Translations under genes and position numbers: made by a program
From: Paenibacillus solani
Lineage (GTDB): Bacteria > Bacillota > Bacilli > Paenibacillales > Paenibacillaceae
Direction of reading: 5' to 3'
Assembly: GCF_001277345.1 (NCBI RefSeq)
Contig: NZ_LIUT01000001.1
Location: forward strand, 1,430,016 to 1,494,015
Length of the DNA stretch: 64,000 bases
Shown: in pieces, positions 8,847 through 18,573 of the stretch
How positions within the stretch are numbered: the first letter of the stretch is position 1
Layout: every line of letters starts with the position of its first letter
The notes under the pieces: generated by a model
Seen by the model: only the letters and a program-made list of their open reading frames with translations
Told to the model about the DNA's origin: nothing
Databases searched by the model: none

Positions 8847-10826
8847 ATGGTCGAACAGATCGATATGTTTGCAGAGTCATCAAAGAACGGCGGTAATTCC
8901 CGTTCAGGATACGATGCTGACGACATTCAAGTGCTCGAAGGCCTTGTTGCGGTACGCAAACGGCCAGGCATGTACATAGGGAGCACAAGCTCGTCGGGCT
9001 TGCACCATCTCGTATGGGAAATTGTGGACAACGCCGTCGATGAGCATTTGGCCAAGTACTGCTCGAGAATTGAAATTACATTGCATAAAGATGGATCTGC
9101 CACGGTATATGACAACGGACGCGGTATACCAACCGGCATGCACAAAACGGGTATTCCTACGCCTCAGGTTGTATTTACAATACTGCATGCGGGCGGGAAA
9201 TTCGGGGGTTCCGGGTACAAGAAGTCCGGTGGTCTTCACGGCGTTGGGGCCTCCGTAACCAATGCGTTGTCCGAGTGGCTGGAGGTGGAGATCTATCGCG
9301 AAGGTAAAATCCATCGTCAACGATTTGAATACTGGCAGGACAAAAAAGGAAAAGAGCATGTCGGAGAACCAGTAACCGGTCTTGAGGTGATTGGCAACAC
9401 GAACAAAACAGGCACTAAAATCACGTTTAAACCGGATAAGCGGGTATTTCCTGCGGGTACGCATCTGAATTATGATACGTTAGCAGAACGCTTACAGGAG
9501 ATAGCATTCCTCAATTCCGGTCTGCGGATTGCATTAAAGGACGAGCGCAGCGGTAATGGCGAAGAATTCTTCTATGAAGGCGGCGCGAGCCAGTTTGTGC
9601 AATTCTTAAATGAAGGTAAGGACGTCCTGCATGATGTCATTCACTTTTATGCCGAAAAGGACGAAATCGAAGTCGAAATTGCGCTTCAATATAATGCAGG
9701 TTACACCGAAACGCTGGCCTCATTCGTAAACTCCATACCGACGCGCGGGGGCGGAACCCATGAGACGGGTTTCAAGACAGCGTATACCCGGGTCATGAAT
9801 GATTATGCCCGCAAAAATAATTTACTGAAGGAAAAAGACAAGAACCTGGAGGGGAACGACCTCCGGGAAGGCATGATGACCGTCATCAGTGTGAAGATGG
9901 CTGAGGTCGAATTCGTGGGCCAGACGAAGGATCAGCTCGGAAGCGCTTCTGCACGAAGTGCGGTTGACAGCATAGTCACCGAGAAGATGCAAATCTTCCT
10001 TGAGGAGAATCCGCAGATTGCGCAAACGCTGCTAAGGAAAGCCATTCAGGCGTCCAGAGCGCGTGAAGCAGCCCGCAAAGCAAGGGATGAAATGCGCAGC
10101 GGCAAAAAACGCAGTGAAAGCTCCAATCTCGGCGGCAAGCTGACACCTGCGCAGTCCAAGGATTTTTCAAGAACCGAATTGTTCATCGTTGAAGGAGATT
10201 CGGCAGGCGGCTCGGCTAAGCAGGGACGGGATTCGAAAATCCAAGCTATTCTGCCGCTTAAAGGGAAGCCGATGAATCCGGAAAAATCGAAGCTGGCTGA
10301 TATATTGAAGAATGATGAATATCGTGCGATTGTGGCTGCAATTGGTGCAGGGATTGGGACGGAGTTTACCTCCGGGGATAGCAATTACTCCAAAATTATC
10401 ATCATGACCGATGCGGATACGGATGGCGCACACATCCAAGTGCTGCTGCTCACATTCTTCTACAGATATATGAAACCTTTGATCGATGAGGGCCGTGTAT
10501 ATCTGGCACAGCCTCCGCTGTACAAAATCGCCAGTAAGTCCGGCAAGCTGGAAACCGTTCGTTATGCCTGGACGGATGAGCAGCTGGCCAATTACTTGAA
10601 GGAATACAAGAGCTATGAGCTGCAGCGTTACAAGGGACTGGGCGAGATGAATCCCGATCAATTGTGGGAAACGACGATGAACCCGGACACACGGACATTG
10701 CTGCAGGTACAAATCGAAGACGCCGCGAAAGCGGAGCGTCGCGTGTCTACACTGATGGGGGATAAGGTAGATCCCCGCAAACGCTGGATTGTAGAAAATG
10801 TAAACTTCGCGGAGTTTGAGGAATAG
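8847..10826 (+). CDS. parE: DNA topoisomerase IV subunit B
   Basis: A 659-aa type IIA topoisomerase ATPase subunit. It has the GHKL ATPase fold ([31 protein letters not shown]), a transducer domain and the TOPRIM region with [14 protein letters not shown] and [10 protein letters not shown]. It forms the A2B2 enzyme that decatenates replicated chromosomes. It is called ParE rather than GyrB because it is followed at 11 bp by a ParC-type subunit and there is no dnaN-recF context. The RBS is AAGGAGGAG. Length is normal for the family. Confidence 0.93.
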   Translation: MVEQIDMFAESSKNGGNSRSGYDADDIQVLEGLVAVRKRPGMYIGSTSSSGLHHLVWEIVDNAVDEHLAKYCSRIEITLHKDGSATVYDNGRGIPTGMHKTGIPTPQVVFTILHAGGKFGGSGYKKSGGLHGVGASVTNALSEWLEVEIYREGKIHRQRFEYWQDKKGKEHVGEPVTGLEVIGNTNKTGTKITFKPDKRVFPAGTHLNYDTLAERLQEIAFLNSGLRIALKDERSGNGEEFFYEGGASQFVQFLNEGKDVLHDVIHFYAEKDEIEVEIALQYNAGYTETLASFVNSIPTRGGGTHETGFKTAYTRVMNDYARKNNLLKEKDKNLEGNDLREGMMTVISVKMAEVEFVGQTKDQLGSASARSAVDSIVTEKMQIFLEENPQIAQTLLRKAIQASRAREAARKARDEMRSGKKRSESSNLGGKLTPAQSKDFSRTELFIVEGDSAGGSAKQGRDSKIQAILPLKGKPMNPEKSKLADILKNDEYRAIVAAIGAGIGTEFTSGDSNYSKIIIMTDADTDGAHIQVLLLTFFYRYMKPLIDEGRVYLAQPPLYKIASKSGKLETVRYAWTDEQLANYLKEYKSYELQRYKGLGEMNPDQLWETTMNPDTRTLLQVQIEDAAKAERRVSTLMGDKVDPRKRWIVENVNFAEFEE

Positions 10827-10837
10827 AAGGTGAAGGA

Positions 10838-13297
10838 ATGAGTTTATCGGAGCAATTTTTACCGGCTTATCTGGAAGAGGTTGTAGGTGACCGATTTGGC
10901 AGGTATTCCAAATACATTATTCAGGATCGGGCGATTCCCGACGTTCGTGATGGCTTGAAGCCCGTTCAGCGTCGGATTCTGTATGCCATGTACGATTCAG
11001 GTAACACACCGGATAAACCATACCGTAAATCGGCGAAAACCGTAGGGGATGTCATGGGTAACTATCATCCGCACGGAGATTCATCCATTTATGAAGGTAT
11101 GGTCCGGATGGCGCAGCCTTGGAAGATGGGACATGTGCTGGTCGACGGGCATGGAAATTGGGGGTCTCAGGACGATGACCCGGCAGCAGCAATGCGGTAT
11201 ACCGAGGCAAGGCTGTCACCGATAGCCTTGGAACTTCTTCGGGATATCGAGAAGCGGACCGTTCTGTTCAAGGACAATTTTGATAATACGGCCAAGGAAC
11301 CGGTTGTACTGCCTTCCCGTTATCCGAATTTGCTTGTCAACGGAGCTAGCGGGATTTCCGCAGGTTTTGCCACCGAAATTCCGCCGCATAATCTGCGCGA
11401 AGTCATAGACGCATGTATTGCCGTCATGCAAAAGCCGGAGATTGAGCTGGCTGAGATTATGACCTTTATCAAAGGACCTGACTTCCCGACCAGCGGCATC
11501 ATTATGGGCGGTGAAGGTATTCTGGATGCCTATCGGACAGGCAAGGGACGCGTCTATCTGCGGTCCAAAACAGATATCGAATCGCTTCGGGGCGGCAAGC
11601 AGCAGATCGTCATTACGGAAATTCCCTACCAGGTCGTTAAGTCAAGGCTGGTGACGGCCATGGAGAATATACGGCTTGAGAAAAAAGTCGAGGGCATTGC
11701 CGAGGTCCGTGATGAGAGCGGACGCGAGGGACTTCGTATCGTTGTGGAATTGAAGAAGGATGCGGACGCAAACGGAATCCTTGCTTACTTGTTCAAGAAA
11801 ACAGATCTGCAAATTACGTACAACTTTAATATGGTTGCCATCGTGAACAAGACTCCTAGGCAGCTCGGGCTCAAAGATATGCTGTCTGCATATATTGATC
11901 ATCAGCGTGAAGTCGTTACGAACAGGACGCAGTATGAGCTGGAAAAAGCTGAAGATCGGGCGCATGTCCTGGAAGGTCTGGTTAAGGCGCTGAACATTCT
12001 GGATGAAGTCATTGCCGCGATCAAGGCGTCGAAGAATCGCCAGGATGCGCAGAATAACCTGCAATGGATGTTCGGTTTCACAGAGCGGCAGGCTGATTCT
12101 ATTCTGACTCTGCAATTATACCGCCTCACCAATCTTGAGATTCATTCCCTGCAAAAAGAGCTGGACGAGCTGATGAAGAAAATTGAGGGCTTTCGTGCCA
12201 TATTGAATAGCGACAAGAAACTGATTGCTCTCATACGCAAAGAGTTGCTTGAAATTCGTGAGAAGTACGGCATCGACCGGCGATCTGTCATTCAGGAAGA
12301 AGTGGAAGAGATCAAGGTTAATCTTGAGGTGCTGGTAAACGCCGAGGATGTGATTGTAACCTTATCGAATGAAGGTTACATCAAGCGTACAAGCATGTTA
12401 TCCTTCACGCGTAGCGGAGGCGAGCTGGAAAGCTCTGGGGTCAAGGAGGGTGATTATATCACCCGTCTGTTTGAGATTAATACGCTGGAAAACCTCCTGA
12501 TTTTCACGAACAGAGGGCAATATTTCCTCCTGCCGGTTCACCAAATTCCGGAATACAAATGGAAGGATGCCGGCACGGCGATTGTGAACGTCATTCAGGT
12601 ACCGAAGGAGGACCACATCGTTTCGGTCATTCCGGTTTCCAATTTTGAAGAGCCCGGGAAATCGCTTGTCTTCGTAAGCCGTAAAGGTCAGGTTAAGCGC
12701 ACGGAGCTTAAGGACTACGTAACCAAGCGAACAGGGGCCGTTGCGGCTGCCAAGGTTGCTGCCGAGGACAGCATTATCCAGGTTGTGATGAGTGATCATA
12801 ATAAAGATATCGTGCTGATTTCTAAAGATGGAATGAGCATCCGCTTCAATGAACAGGAAGTTAATGCAATGGGACGCGTATCCGGCGGAGTTCGGGGAAT
12901 CCAGCTCCGTGAAGGCGATGAAGTCGTAGCAGCTTTATGGGTGGAGAACGATGAAGGGGAAATTTTGACGATTACCGATCTGGGATATGGCAAGCGAAGC
13001 CTGCTTCTGGATTATCCGGTTCAAAGCCGCGGTGGTAAAGGGATGGCTACCTTCGAGTTTAAGGAAGGCAAGCGGGTGAAGCCGAATGGCAGTGCTATTG
13101 CAGGAGCATTCTATTGCCGTGAACCGCTGCAGATTACAGCTTATAGCGGAGACGGACAAGCTTATCAGATTCATACAGAGAAAGTTCCGATCGGAGAACG
13201 TAAATCGATTGGCAAGCTTCTTGCCGATGTTGGCAAGAATGGACAAATTGTTGATCTGGTTAGTCTCCCCCATACCGACGCAGGCAAAGAGAGCTAG
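10838..13297 (+). CDS. parC: DNA topoisomerase IV subunit A
   Basis: An 819-aa breakage-reunion subunit. The catalytic tyrosine is Tyr121 in [10 protein letters not shown]. The quinolone-determining region reads [12 protein letters not shown], with Ser82 and Glu86 at the positions that mutate in resistant staphylococci (Ser80 and Glu84 of GrlA), so it looks wild type. The C-terminal beta-propeller repeats (e.g. [19 protein letters not shown]) bind DNA. The canonical gyrase-box motif is not obvious, which fits ParC. It follows parE by 11 bp and ends in a terminator. Confidence 0.93.
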   Translation: MSLSEQFLPAYLEEVVGDRFGRYSKYIIQDRAIPDVRDGLKPVQRRILYAMYDSGNTPDKPYRKSAKTVGDVMGNYHPHGDSSIYEGMVRMAQPWKMGHVLVDGHGNWGSQDDDPAAAMRYTEARLSPIALELLRDIEKRTVLFKDNFDNTAKEPVVLPSRYPNLLVNGASGISAGFATEIPPHNLREVIDACIAVMQKPEIELAEIMTFIKGPDFPTSGIIMGGEGILDAYRTGKGRVYLRSKTDIESLRGGKQQIVITEIPYQVVKSRLVTAMENIRLEKKVEGIAEVRDESGREGLRIVVELKKDADANGILAYLFKKTDLQITYNFNMVAIVNKTPRQLGLKDMLSAYIDHQREVVTNRTQYELEKAEDRAHVLEGLVKALNILDEVIAAIKASKNRQDAQNNLQWMFGFTERQADSILTLQLYRLTNLEIHSLQKELDELMKKIEGFRAILNSDKKLIALIRKELLEIREKYGIDRRSVIQEEVEEIKVNLEVLVNAEDVIVTLSNEGYIKRTSMLSFTRSGGELESSGVKEGDYITRLFEINTLENLLIFTNRGQYFLLPVHQIPEYKWKDAGTAIVNVIQVPKEDHIVSVIPVSNFEEPGKSLVFVSRKGQVKRTELKDYVTKRTGAVAAAKVAAEDSIIQVVMSDHNKDIVLISKDGMSIRFNEQEVNAMGRVSGGVRGIQLREGDEVVAALWVENDEGEILTITDLGYGKRSLLLDYPVQSRGGKGMATFEFKEGKRVKPNGSAIAGAFYCREPLQITAYSGDGQAYQIHTEKVPIGERKSIGKLLADVGKNGQIVDLVSLPHTDAGKES

Positions 13298-13355
13298 GTA
13301 ACCATCAGTAACTAACTGAAATTCATGAGTGATGAATAAGACAAATGGAGAAAAA

Positions 13356-13386
13356 GCACCTTGATTTGATATCGAGGTGTTTTTTT
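13356..13386 (+). terminator. Intrinsic terminator of parE-parC
   Basis: CACCTTGA pairs with TCGAGGTG (one G-U) around TTTGATA, followed by seven T. Confidence 0.85.
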
Positions 13387-13387
13387 A

Positions 13388-13695
13388 TATGAGAGACTGG
13401 GGTGCATGCATATTATCCGTTTGTACTATTTGACATATGTCTTGATATGTCGAGGGAGGGAGAAACATGAGAAAGGCCGTCATATAAGGATTGACGGGAT
13501 TTGTCGCTTGATTAGAAATTATATTTTTTCACGGAAAAAGAAGGATTTTCGGCGATCACCCCCGAAACTTAATCCTATAAACTATTATGGAGTGCCGACT
13601 CGGTTTTTTATCTCAATTTTCTCCTGTTGTCTACAATATACATCAAGCAGTCGAGAGATGATCATGACAGATCTAACTGAAAGGACGGGATAGAT
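13388..13695 (+). promoter_or_regulatory. Leader region of marR-type gene, with mini-ORF
   Basis: This 308-bp gap holds no convincing full gene. At 13467-13487 a six-codon ORF (MRKAVI, stop) follows a very strong site, GGGAGGGAG. Its last codons (CCGTCA at 13478-13483) can pair with TGACGG at 13492-13497. Further on, TTTCGG can pair with CCGAAA near 13540-13570, and a weak GAGT-GCCG-ACTC hairpin is followed by six T near 13610. A GACATATGTC palindrome lies before the mini-ORF. This may be a regulated leader for the MarR gene; the evidence is partial. Confidence 0.35.
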
Positions 13696-14127
13696 ATGCA
13701 TACAGCCGAATTCGCCAAGGTATGGTCGAAGCTGGCCAAGGACTATAAACTTCATATGGAAGCGGGATTAGCACCGACATTGACGGAGTCACAGCTGATG
13801 GTATTGGAGGTGCTTGCAGAGCAGAAGCGGATGAAACCGTCCGACCTCATTCCTTATCTGGCTACAAGCCCGGCAGCGGTTACTATGCTATTAGACCGGA
13901 TGGAGAAGAATGAATTGATCAAACGGGAGCGGGATGCGGATGATCGACGGATTGTCTGGGTGACCATCTCTTATAAAGGCCACGAGGAATACACACGCGG
14001 ATTACAAGTTCGGGAAGAGTATCTATCCCAAATACTGAATCGTATATCTTCCCATAATCAACAGTTGCTTGTGTATCTATTAGGGAAGATAAGTGCAGCT
14101 CCGCAGAGAGTTTTGGTAGAGGCGTAG
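13696..14127 (+). CDS. MarR family transcriptional regulator
   Basis: A 143-aa winged-helix dimer-forming regulator. The recognition helix and wing are clear: KPSDLIPYLATSPAAVTMLLDRMEKNELIKRERDADDRRIVWV (about residues 52-95) contains the family's DxRx wing pattern. The RBS AAAGGA is somewhat far from the ATG. It has no obvious neighbouring target gene in the same direction and probably controls itself or a distant gene. The effector is unknown. Confidence 0.85.
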   Translation: MHTAEFAKVWSKLAKDYKLHMEAGLAPTLTESQLMVLEVLAEQKRMKPSDLIPYLATSPAAVTMLLDRMEKNELIKRERDADDRRIVWVTISYKGHEEYTRGLQVREEYLSQILNRISSHNQQLLVYLLGKISAAPQRVLVEA

Positions 14128-14157
14128 AGCTATAAATCGGGGGATAAGCATTAGAGA

Positions 14158-14216
14158 AGCCCTCCAAAGGGATGGTTGCAAGTTGCAGCTCATCTCTTTA
14201 GGAGGGCGGTCTTTTA
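14158..14216. terminator. Terminator between marR and the small minus-strand ORF
   Basis: GCCCTCCAAAGGGAT and ATCTCTTTAGGAGGGC arms form a long stem, followed by GGTCTTTTA on the plus strand. It sits between two converging reading frames and probably serves both. Confidence 0.7.
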
Positions 14217-14360
14217 TCCGTGTGCCGAGACGCTGTTAGCCGTTAAGATCATAATGGTGAAGAACAGCAATGTGCTTCCTAAAAAAATCCACAGCGGTTT
14301 CAAATGCAAGTGGTGATTTGTAAAAAATGTTAAATTAATACAACTACTATTCTTCGACAT
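14214..14360 (-). CDS. Candidate 48-aa single-pass membrane protein
   Basis: An uninterrupted 48-codon frame runs from ATG at 14360 to TAA at 14216-14214. It begins MSKNSSCINL, has a hydrophobic helix WIFLGSTLLFFTIMILTA (about 24-41) and ends SVSAHG. The membrane helix is sharply bounded by a His/Lys-containing segment, as in real small membrane proteins. Upstream there is only a weak AAAG site, and an internal TTG would give a 29-aa version. It fills a gap otherwise without genes. No family is recognised. Confidence 0.4.
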   Translation of the reverse strand: MSKNSSCINLTFFTNHHLHLKPLWIFLGSTLLFFTIMILTANSVSAHG

Positions 14361-14440
14361 TCTTTATTAAAAGTAAAGGGGGAATATATTCTATTAAGGG
14401 GATACAATCTTATATTACTCTCATGGTTACATAGAGATAT

Positions 14441-14475
14441 AAAAAACGAAATCCCTTTGAGGGATTTCGTTTTTT
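14441..14475. terminator. Bidirectional terminator after the rlu-type gene
   Basis: AAAACGAAATCCC-TTTGA-GGGATTTCGTTTT is a near-perfect hairpin with A and T flanks. It serves the minus-strand pseudouridine synthase. Confidence 0.88.
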
Positions 14476-14481
14476 ATCGTT

Positions 14482-15216
14482 CTATAGATCAGATCGCAGG
14501 CTTGATTCCAGCTTATCCATGGGGAAGAGGCTCCACGGGTAAAGAGAAGGCGGCATGGATCGAATGGTAATGTCCTCTTTGGTAACAGGGTGAGGAAATC
14601 CGACAAGAATGGACCATAAGGCAATCTGCTGACCGGCTTTGTTCACCTTGCTTCCGTACTTCTGATCACCAAAGAGCGGAAGACCGGCATGGCTGAGCTG
14701 TACACGTATTTGATGCGGTCTGCCAGTGTGCAGCTCGATCAGGACCAAGCTGTAGTCTTCGGCCGTGTGGAGGACATTGTAATCCAAAATGGCTTCCTTG
14801 GCCCCGTCTGTACCTTTTGAGGTAACGTGGACGGTATTGGTTCGCGCGTCTTTGTACAGCATATTGACGAGCCGACCTGAAGTTTTAGCAGGAATACCAT
14901 GAACGACCGCGACATACTGTTTGCGAAAGCTGCGGTTACGGACAGATTCCGATAATCGGGAAGCGGCTTTGGAGGTCTTGGCGAATACCATCGCTCCGCC
15001 TACAGGACGGTCTAGACGGTGCACCAAGCCTAGAAATACATTGCCCGGCTTGTTATATCGATCCTTGATGTCCTGTTTTAGTATGGTCAGCATATCGGGA
15101 TCACCGGTAGCATCCTCCTGCGAGGGGATGTTTACCGGCTTGCTTACGCCTAATACATGGTTATCCTCGAAGAGAATCGGTACAACCGGATATGCTGCTG
15201 GCTCCCGTTTGTTCAT
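14482..15216 (-). CDS. RluA family pseudouridine synthase
   Basis: A 244-aa rRNA or tRNA pseudouridine synthase. The catalytic motif is VHRLDRPVGG (about residues 67-76), where Asp is the nucleophile. The family motif LHTGRPHQIRVQ and the KYG box near the C terminus are present. There is no N-terminal S4 domain, so it is a compact RluA-type enzyme. Its target uridine cannot be told from sequence. GGGAG precedes the start; a GTG three bases upstream is an alternative. It directly follows the methyltransferase gene on the same strand and both probably modify RNA. Confidence 0.85.
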   Translation of the reverse strand: MNKREPAAYPVVPILFEDNHVLGVSKPVNIPSQEDATGDPDMLTILKQDIKDRYNKPGNVFLGLVHRLDRPVGGAMVFAKTSKAASRLSESVRNRSFRKQYVAVVHGIPAKTSGRLVNMLYKDARTNTVHVTSKGTDGAKEAILDYNVLHTAEDYSLVLIELHTGRPHQIRVQLSHAGLPLFGDQKYGSKVNKAGQQIALWSILVGFPHPVTKEDITIRSMPPSLYPWSLFPMDKLESSLRSDL

Positions 15217-15219
15217 CAC

Positions 15220-16083
15220 TCAGGACTCCCAACGACCCAGGATGCCGCATGGCAGGTTCATACCGGAGCGAGTAATCGGCAGCCCGATTTCACCTGCGCT
15301 GATGGTACCGCCATACTTCGGCTTCATGGTCATGGTCAGCATGTTGTTCAGAACGGTAGGGGAGATGCCTGTTGTATAGGAGTTAATCAGCATAAACAGC
15401 GGTTGATCCGAAACGATGCTCATGCAGCTCTCAAGGAAGGGATACAGGCTCTGTTCAAGCTTCCATGTTTCACCGCTTGGTCCCCGTCCATAAGATGGCG
15501 GGTCCATAATGATTGCATCGTACTTGTTCCCTCGGCGCTGTTCCCGCTGAACGAATTTAAACACGTCATCCGTAATATAACGGATCGGACGGTCTGCTAA
15601 GCCGGATAATGCCGCGTTTTCCTTGGCCCATTGCACCATGCCCTTTGCAGCATCTACATGGACGACCTGGGCGCCGGCTGATGCAGCGGCGACCGTTGCA
15701 CCCCCCGTGTATGCAAACAGATTCAGCACGCTGATTGGGCGCCCCGCGGAAGCGATCTTATCCATCATCCAGCGCCAGTTGGCTGCCTGCTCCGGGAACA
15801 GCCCAGTATGTTTGAAATTGGTTGGTCGAATATGGAATTTCAAGCGGTCGTACGAAATGGTCCATCGATCCGGAAGCTGCTTCTTCATATCCCATTGACC
15901 ACCGCCCGATGAGCTGCGATGATAGTGACCGTGAACGCTGCGCCACTGGGCGTCTTCATGTTCAATCGGCCAGATGATCTGCGGATCCGGACGTCTAAGA
16001 ATGACATCGCCCCAGCGCTCCAGCTTTTCTCCGCTTCCGGTGTCGATGACTTCGTAATCTTGCCAATCCTGAGCTACATACAT
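15220..16083 (-). CDS. Class I SAM-dependent methyltransferase (RlmI/RlmK-like)
   Basis: A 287-aa Rossmann-fold methyltransferase. The SAM motif is VLNLFAYTGGATVAAASAGA, the acidic loop is HVDAAKGMVQWAKEN, and the catalytic motif MDPPSYGRG matches the DPPxF/Y signature of RlmI-type 23S rRNA cytosine methyltransferases. It lacks the PUA domain of RlmI. The ATG at 16083 is preferred because GAAGGATGG lies 8 bases upstream; the ATG at 16095 overlaps that site. It is coupled to the downstream pseudouridine synthase, with no gap between them. Confidence 0.85.
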   Translation of the reverse strand: MYVAQDWQDYEVIDTGSGEKLERWGDVILRRPDPQIIWPIEHEDAQWRSVHGHYHRSSSGGGQWDMKKQLPDRWTISYDRLKFHIRPTNFKHTGLFPEQAANWRWMMDKIASAGRPISVLNLFAYTGGATVAAASAGAQVVHVDAAKGMVQWAKENAALSGLADRPIRYITDDVFKFVQREQRRGNKYDAIIMDPPSYGRGPSGETWKLEQSLYPFLESCMSIVSDQPLFMLINSYTTGISPTVLNNMLTMTMKPKYGGTISAGEIGLPITRSGMNLPCGILGRWES

Positions 16084-16203
16084 GTTGAAAACCATCCTTC
16101 AAATAGTCATTTAGACTTTATTGTACAACATATCAGAAGCTGAATGCCACCAAGGATTGCCTTGCTTGACGAAACCTATTCGGATGATACTTGATCAGTT
16201 TCG

Positions 16204-18165
16204 TTATTCCGGCTTCGTTTCGATCTGCAGCCCCTCAACATGTTGTCGGTTCATCAGTTTGCGTTTCTTCCGGTTTTCCTTGCTCTCAAACACGATATCA
16301 AGGTCATAGTCTTCCGGATAAAGATCCTTGGCCGCGATATAGGGTTTGAGGCGTTTATGGTTAATCTTCAGACGTTCTTTCTGAATCATAACGCCAATAT
16401 TCCCCATGTTATCCATAGCTTCATAGACTGTTCCGCTTCGTTTCATATAAGGAACGTAGACACGATCGCCAAGTTGGTATAGAGAAGAGGGAGAGGGCCC
16501 AATGTGGCTTTCTTCAGCGTCCTCTCGCTGTGCTTGATCATAAACCGGCGGCAAGGGGAGTGACTGTGGTGAACTCACGTCATCTACCCATGGCATAGCA
16601 TCCGATGGTTGGAGCATAGATATTCCGTCATTCTTTACGTTCCCTGCTTCCGTGATTTCACGCGATCTGGCAATGATCGCCTCAGGTATGCCTAGTTTCG
16701 CAGCGATGACAAAGGCATAACTGTGACCAGCTTCTCCAATCCGCAAGCGATAGAGCGGTTCTAGTGTGTCCGCATCGAATTCCATCCGGGCATTCTCAAA
16801 GCCGGCAGTACGCTCCGCAAAATTTTTGATTTCGCTGAAATGGGTCGTTACGACAACTGTTGCCCGTCGTTTATTCAGTTCCTCCAGAATGGCAATGGAT
16901 AATCCGACGCCTTCTCCCGGGTCCGTCCCGGAAGCCATTTCATCCAACAATACCAGCGTTGACTGACCGGCCGTCTCCAATATATCACGTATATTGCGAA
17001 TATGCGCCGAAAACGTGCTGAGTGCATGCTCCAGACTCTGCCCATCACCTATATCAACGGATACCTCGTCAAAGATGGCGCAGTGGCTGCCTTCCGCCAC
17101 AGGCACCAGCAGACCGGATTGTACCATAACAGTGATGAGGCCTACCGTCTTAAGAGCTGAAGTTTTGCCGCCTGTATTAGGACCTGTAATGATCAATGTT
17201 TTGTAATGTTCTCCTATCGTAAAGTCCAAGGGTACCATGGAGGAGCCGATTAAAGGATGGACAGCAGATTTCAGATTGATGAATCCCTGCTGGTTCAATT
17301 TCACGTTGCGCCCACCGATGGCTATGGCGTATTTCCCTCTGGCTATCACGTAGTCATAAATCCCGACGGTTTCGGCATTGATGTTGAGTTCCGATTGATA
17401 CTGCTCAGCGAGTGCGGTTAAATCACTGAGCACCTTTGTTTCTTCTCTGCCCTCATCGGCATGAAGAAGATTCAACTCCATTTGAAGTCCCTGCAAGTCC
17501 GCAGGTTCGATGAATACCGTCTGCCCGCTGGCCGATTCATCCAGAATAGAGCCGATTACGGATCTGCGGTGTTCTTTCTTGATAGGCAGCACATAACGGC
17601 CTCCGCGCTTGCTGATGACATTCTCCTGCATGATGCTTCTGTAACGGCTCATCAGGCTGTCCAGCTTACGCTTGATCCGGTCTTCGGTTACGATGATTTT
17701 TTTGCGGATTTTTGCCAGATCTTTGCTGGCGCTATCCACCACGCGACCTCCGTGTATGCTGCGTTCGATTTCAGACAGCAGTGGGCGCAGTTCATGCATA
17801 GAAGAAGCATAAGAGCTAATGGTGGGGGCAAGGCTGCCCTTGGCATTCATGTACTGAATGAGCTGACGGCAGCTTCTTAGATACTGAACCATATTCCCAA
17901 AGTCACGCTCAGTCAGCACGTATCCTGTGCCGAGCAGGTCGAGGACCATCTGGATTCCCTCCAGGGAGGGGATCGGTACGCTAGCTCCGGCTTGGAGCAG
18001 GATTTTGGCTTCTTCTGTTTCATTTAATTTGTTGCGGATAGCTTTCAATTGGGTGAGAGGAGCCATTGCTCGAATATGCTCGATTCCCAGGTATGATACA
18101 GCGAAACGTTCGAGTTCAGTGCGTATTTTCTCATACTCCAACTTGTTTAATGTGAATGGTTTCAT
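16204..18165 (-). CDS. MutS2-like ATPase lacking the Smr domain
   Basis: A 653-aa MutS-family ATPase with the MutS2 layout: lever and clamp helices (about 1-290), then the ATPase domain with Walker A GPNTGGKTSALK, Walker B TLVLLDEMASGTDPGEG and switch TTHFSEIKNFA. A coiled region (about 500-560) and a KOW-like segment, YQLGDRVYVPYMKRSGTV, follow. Canonical MutS2 is about 785 aa and ends in a Smr nuclease domain; here the protein ends in a basic tail with no Smr motif. B. subtilis MutS2 acts on collided ribosomes, so a related role without mRNA or DNA cleavage is possible. The RBS is AAAAGGAG. Expression appears to depend on the leader upstream. Confidence 0.82.
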   Translation of the reverse strand: MKPFTLNKLEYEKIRTELERFAVSYLGIEHIRAMAPLTQLKAIRNKLNETEEAKILLQAGASVPIPSLEGIQMVLDLLGTGYVLTERDFGNMVQYLRSCRQLIQYMNAKGSLAPTISSYASSMHELRPLLSEIERSIHGGRVVDSASKDLAKIRKKIIVTEDRIKRKLDSLMSRYRSIMQENVISKRGGRYVLPIKKEHRRSVIGSILDESASGQTVFIEPADLQGLQMELNLLHADEGREETKVLSDLTALAEQYQSELNINAETVGIYDYVIARGKYAIAIGGRNVKLNQQGFINLKSAVHPLIGSSMVPLDFTIGEHYKTLIITGPNTGGKTSALKTVGLITVMVQSGLLVPVAEGSHCAIFDEVSVDIGDGQSLEHALSTFSAHIRNIRDILETAGQSTLVLLDEMASGTDPGEGVGLSIAILEELNKRRATVVVTTHFSEIKNFAERTAGFENARMEFDADTLEPLYRLRIGEAGHSYAFVIAAKLGIPEAIIARSREITEAGNVKNDGISMLQPSDAMPWVDDVSSPQSLPLPPVYDQAQREDAEESHIGPSPSSLYQLGDRVYVPYMKRSGTVYEAMDNMGNIGVMIQKERLKINHKRLKPYIAAKDLYPEDYDLDIVFESKENRKKRKLMNRQHVEGLQIETKPE

Positions 18166-18212
18166 GGTTTGGTATTCTCCTTTTGGCTATAGAATGGATG
18201 ATTATTCAACGC

Positions 18213-18253
18213 AAAAAAGGCGGAAAACGAACTACTTAGGTTCGCTTTCCGCC
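18213..18253 (-). terminator. Second leader terminator before the MutS2-like gene
   Basis: GGCGGAAAACGAAC and GTTCGCTTTCCGCC form a 14-bp stem. Read on the minus strand it is followed by six T (18218-18213). It sits 48 bp before the MutS2-like start codon, inside the apparent leader. Confidence 0.85.
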
Positions 18254-18301
18254 CATATATCGATATTCTGATTGGTTATGGTGCCGGGCACAGTTTGACT
18301 A

Positions 18302-18324
18302 CCCCTCTTGATCTACAAGAGGGG
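18302..18324 (-). other. Strong hairpin in the leader
   Basis: CCCCTCTTG and CAAGAGGGG form a perfect 9-bp stem with a 5-nt loop. No T-run follows on either strand, so it is a structural element or pause site between the two leader terminators. Confidence 0.6.
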
Positions 18325-18330
18325 AGACCC

Positions 18331-18359
18331 AAAAAATCCGTGCTGAACTCAGCACGGAT
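18331..18359 (-). terminator. First leader terminator (attenuator)
   Basis: On the minus strand ATCCGTGCTGA (18359-18349) pairs with TCAGCACGGAT (18346-18336) and is followed by a T-run to 18331. It lies about 180 nt after the mini-ORF of the leader. No gene ends here, so its purpose is regulatory or to define a small RNA. Confidence 0.85.
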
Positions 18360-18410
18360 GACCATATCTCATCGGAATAAACTCTAAAGAGGCTTCCATT
18401 GATATCCGCA

Positions 18411-18528
18411 GTTCTTAACTAAATCAACGGACGAAATGATTACGCATCAAAAAATAAACATATCCCAAAACAGGGAATGCCAATTTTTTACACATTTCGA
18501 TCCATATGAAATTTGGTTAGTTAAGAAC
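18411..18528 (-). repeat. 12-bp inverted repeat linking the uORF to a downstream arm
   Basis: GTTCTTAACTAA (18411-18422) and TTAGTTAAGAAC (18517-18528) are perfect reverse complements separated by 94 bp. In the minus-strand RNA the first copy met is the end of the mini-ORF (codons GTT CTT AAC and the stop), so a ribosome there would block this pairing. The second copy adjoins AACTGCGGAT (18413-18404), which can pair with the 5' arm of the first terminator. Confidence 0.7.
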
Positions 18529-18540
18529 GACCACCGACAT
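18517..18540 (-). CDS. Seven-codon leader peptide ORF (MSVVVLN)
   Basis: ATG at 18540-18538 opens a 7-codon frame, MSVVVLN, ending TAA at 18519-18517. AAAGGAG at 18555-18549 lies 8 bases upstream, as good as any site in the window. It sits just downstream of a clear promoter and upstream of two terminators and the MutS2-like gene. Such short ORFs are typical of ribosome-mediated attenuation at antibiotic-response genes. No translation evidence exists here beyond the sequence. Confidence 0.6.
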   Translation of the reverse strand: MSVVVLN

Positions 18541-18573
18541 CAAAATTTCTCCTTTAAAATAGAGTATGACTTA

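Noticed and set aside
8847..13297. Gyrase (gyrB-gyrA) instead of topoisomerase IV
   Set aside because: The gene pair lacks the dnaA-dnaN-recF context, the A subunit follows B at 11 bp as in Bacillales parEC, and no clear gyrase box is seen.
13600..13630. GTGCCGACTCGGTTTTTT resembling the tail of a Cas9 tracrRNA
   Set aside because: The similarity is a few bases of a common GC hairpin and T-run. There are no repeats, spacers or cas genes in the window.
13406..13693. A 95-codon plus-strand frame before marR
   Set aside because: There is no RBS at its start, the composition is not protein-like, and it covers leader elements including a better-supported mini-ORF in another frame.
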